The notes under the pieces are model-generated. The model was not told the DNA's origin. It was given only the letters and a program-made list of their open reading frames with translations, and made no database searches. From Protonemura montana (Eukaryota; Arthropoda; Insecta; Plecoptera; Nemouridae): DNA of 64,000 nucleotides. This document shows, piece by piece, positions 62,954-64,000 of this stretch. The position numbers were made by a program, and so were the translations under genes. The DNA lies in the NCBI GenBank assembly GCA_947568835.1, contig OX387606.1:12090001-12154000 (forward strand), written 5' to 3'. Each line of letters begins with the position of its first letter. The first letter of the stretch is position 1.

Positions 62954-63565
62954 TGTGCAATTTCAGTTCGTGGTGCAATTATAAGTTCTTAAATAATTCT
63001 TGAACTAATTCAGAGATTGCCTGAGAATCAATAAATGTCTCCATAGTGCAGTATCAGGTATATGTAGCACTTATCAGAAGGAAGGAAAATATTTTTAAAT
63101 TGTCTTTCACTTGACCATCATGATATGCTAAAACAGACTAAACAGCTGCATTCCGCATATTCTTAGTAACCGATAGATATGTTACTGTTATCCGTATAAA
63201 AGTAGATATAAAAGTATAGTAGGATAAAAGTAGACATGAGTCTAAAAACAATCGTGACATATATGTGTGTTGAGAATTTTATATCCGTCTGTATTATATA
63301 ATGTATTTGCACAATTACAAGTTAATAGATAGACGATACTTAATTTCCTGAGGATTCCAAAAGGGCAAATCTACTATTTCAAAAGTTAGAACGATTGTGA
63401 TAGCAACGCGTCAAGCTCTTTCCCTAGTTCGTTTTTCCGGAACAATTGAATGAATGAATAGTAGGGTTTATAGGCGCGTCAACATCATGGTCATTTTGCG
63501 CCTGATAATAAGTTGTGATTAAAAAATGAATAATAAAGAAAAATGAAGTTAAGTAACAGTAGTGA
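62954..63565. other. Upstream flank of NRF-6 gene D
   Basis: AT-rich; contains a fragment of the foldback family near 63228 (AGTAGACATGAGTCTAAAAA). No gene or clear promoter element was found. Confidence 0.5.
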
Positions 63566-63790
63566 CTAGATGTTGTGTAAAATGTTTGCGGCTTTTAAAA
63601 ACTCAAATAGTTTGTCTATTTCTTTGGGATCGTCGTCCAAGATTTGGCTGATGGTGCTTTCGATCTTAAGCCGCCTGCGCATCCCTACGTATTTAGTGCA
63701 TTCGATTAAAATGTGTCGGACGGTTAAAACATCATTGCAGGCCTCACATCGAGGTAGGATCTTGTCAGGTGAGAATAAAAACGAGTGGGT
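63566..63790 (-). mobile_element. LINE ORF2 C-terminal relic with CCHC zinc knuckle
   Basis: Read on the - strand, it gives THSFLFSPDK then ILPRCEACNDVLTVRHILIE followed by CTKY, ending ILHNI and TAG at 63568-63566. The Cys-X2-Cys-X7-His-X4-Cys pattern after an RLTHS-like block is the conserved C-terminus of I/R1/Jockey-type LINEs. A stop lies just upstream of THSF, so this is a dead fragment. Confidence 0.8.
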
Positions 63791-64000
63791 TCAGCGGTAA
63801 TTCTTTCGGTTATATCGACTAACCGAATATATAGTTAAAAATATAGTAAATATAATATAATATAATATATCCCTACGTATCCCTACGCATCCCTACGTAT
63901 TTAGTGCATTCGATTAAAATGTGTCGGACGGTTAAAACATCATTGCAGGCCTCACATCGAGGTAGGATCTTGTCAGGTGAGAATAAAAACGAGCTGGTTC
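63681..64000 (-). repeat. Direct duplication of the LINE fragment, running off the window
   Basis: The block starting ATCCCTACGTATTTAGTGCA at 63681 recurs at 63889 (offset 208) and stays nearly identical to base 64000. The second copy is preceded by a triple ATCCCTACGY decamer and an AT-rich (TATAA)n-like spacer. Confidence 0.85.

Noticed and set aside
1..64000. CRISPR arrays, bacterial operons or prophage
   Set aside because: Spliced eukaryotic genes throughout; the short tandem repeats lack spacer structure.

Overview
The window is AT-rich nuclear DNA from an arthropod, almost certainly an insect. The genes are split by short to multi-kilobase GT-AG introns, exons are clearly more GC-rich than the introns, and the gene set fits an insect: a G12/insect-allergen-repeat protein, a CYP4-type P450, a fatty acyl-CoA reductase and a cluster of nose-resistant-to-fluoxetine (NRF-6) acyltransferases. 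Several 5S-rRNA-derived SINEs, LINE fragments and a hAT-type MITE lie in introns and intergenic DNA. I cannot name the species. A hemipteran-like insect would fit, but that is only a guess.

Layout. (1) 1-11959, + strand: the 3' seven exons of a fatty acyl-CoA reductase whose 5' end lies outside the window. (2) 11960-19057: gene-free, with a 5S-SINE flanked by a perfect 13-bp target duplication, a 5'-truncated LINE reverse transcriptase, and a 1.2-kb field of degenerate tandem and inverted repeats. (3) 19058-28798, +: a complete CYP4 P450 (513 aa, 12 coding exons). Its first coding exon is only 15 bases and lies 3.9 kb upstream of the second; its introns hold a LINE tail, a hAT MITE and a local duplication. 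(4) 29526-31428, +: a secreted single-domain G12-like protein with a TATA box. (5) 31648-38743, -: NRF-6-like gene A. (6) 40153-45877, +: an SV2/SVOP-like major facilitator transporter. (7) 46092-50285, -: NRF-6-like gene B. (8) 52213-57973, +: NRF-6-like gene C. (9) 58725-62953, -: NRF-6-like gene D. (10) 63566-64000: a LINE C-terminus on the - strand, partly duplicated, running off the window.

The exon models were built by reading both strands and requiring that splice phases match across every junction. All six genes with both ends in the window (P450, G12, four NRF-6, SV2-like counts as a seventh with a less certain 5' end) give uninterrupted proteins of normal family length. The four NRF-6 genes share exon sizes (161 and 169 nt in all four; 194, 190 and 143 nt in subsets) and phases, so they are local duplicates now arranged in alternating orientation. 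B and C form one subtype and A and D another. A joint role of FAR, P450, NRF-6 and transporter genes in lipid handling or detoxification is possible but is inference only.
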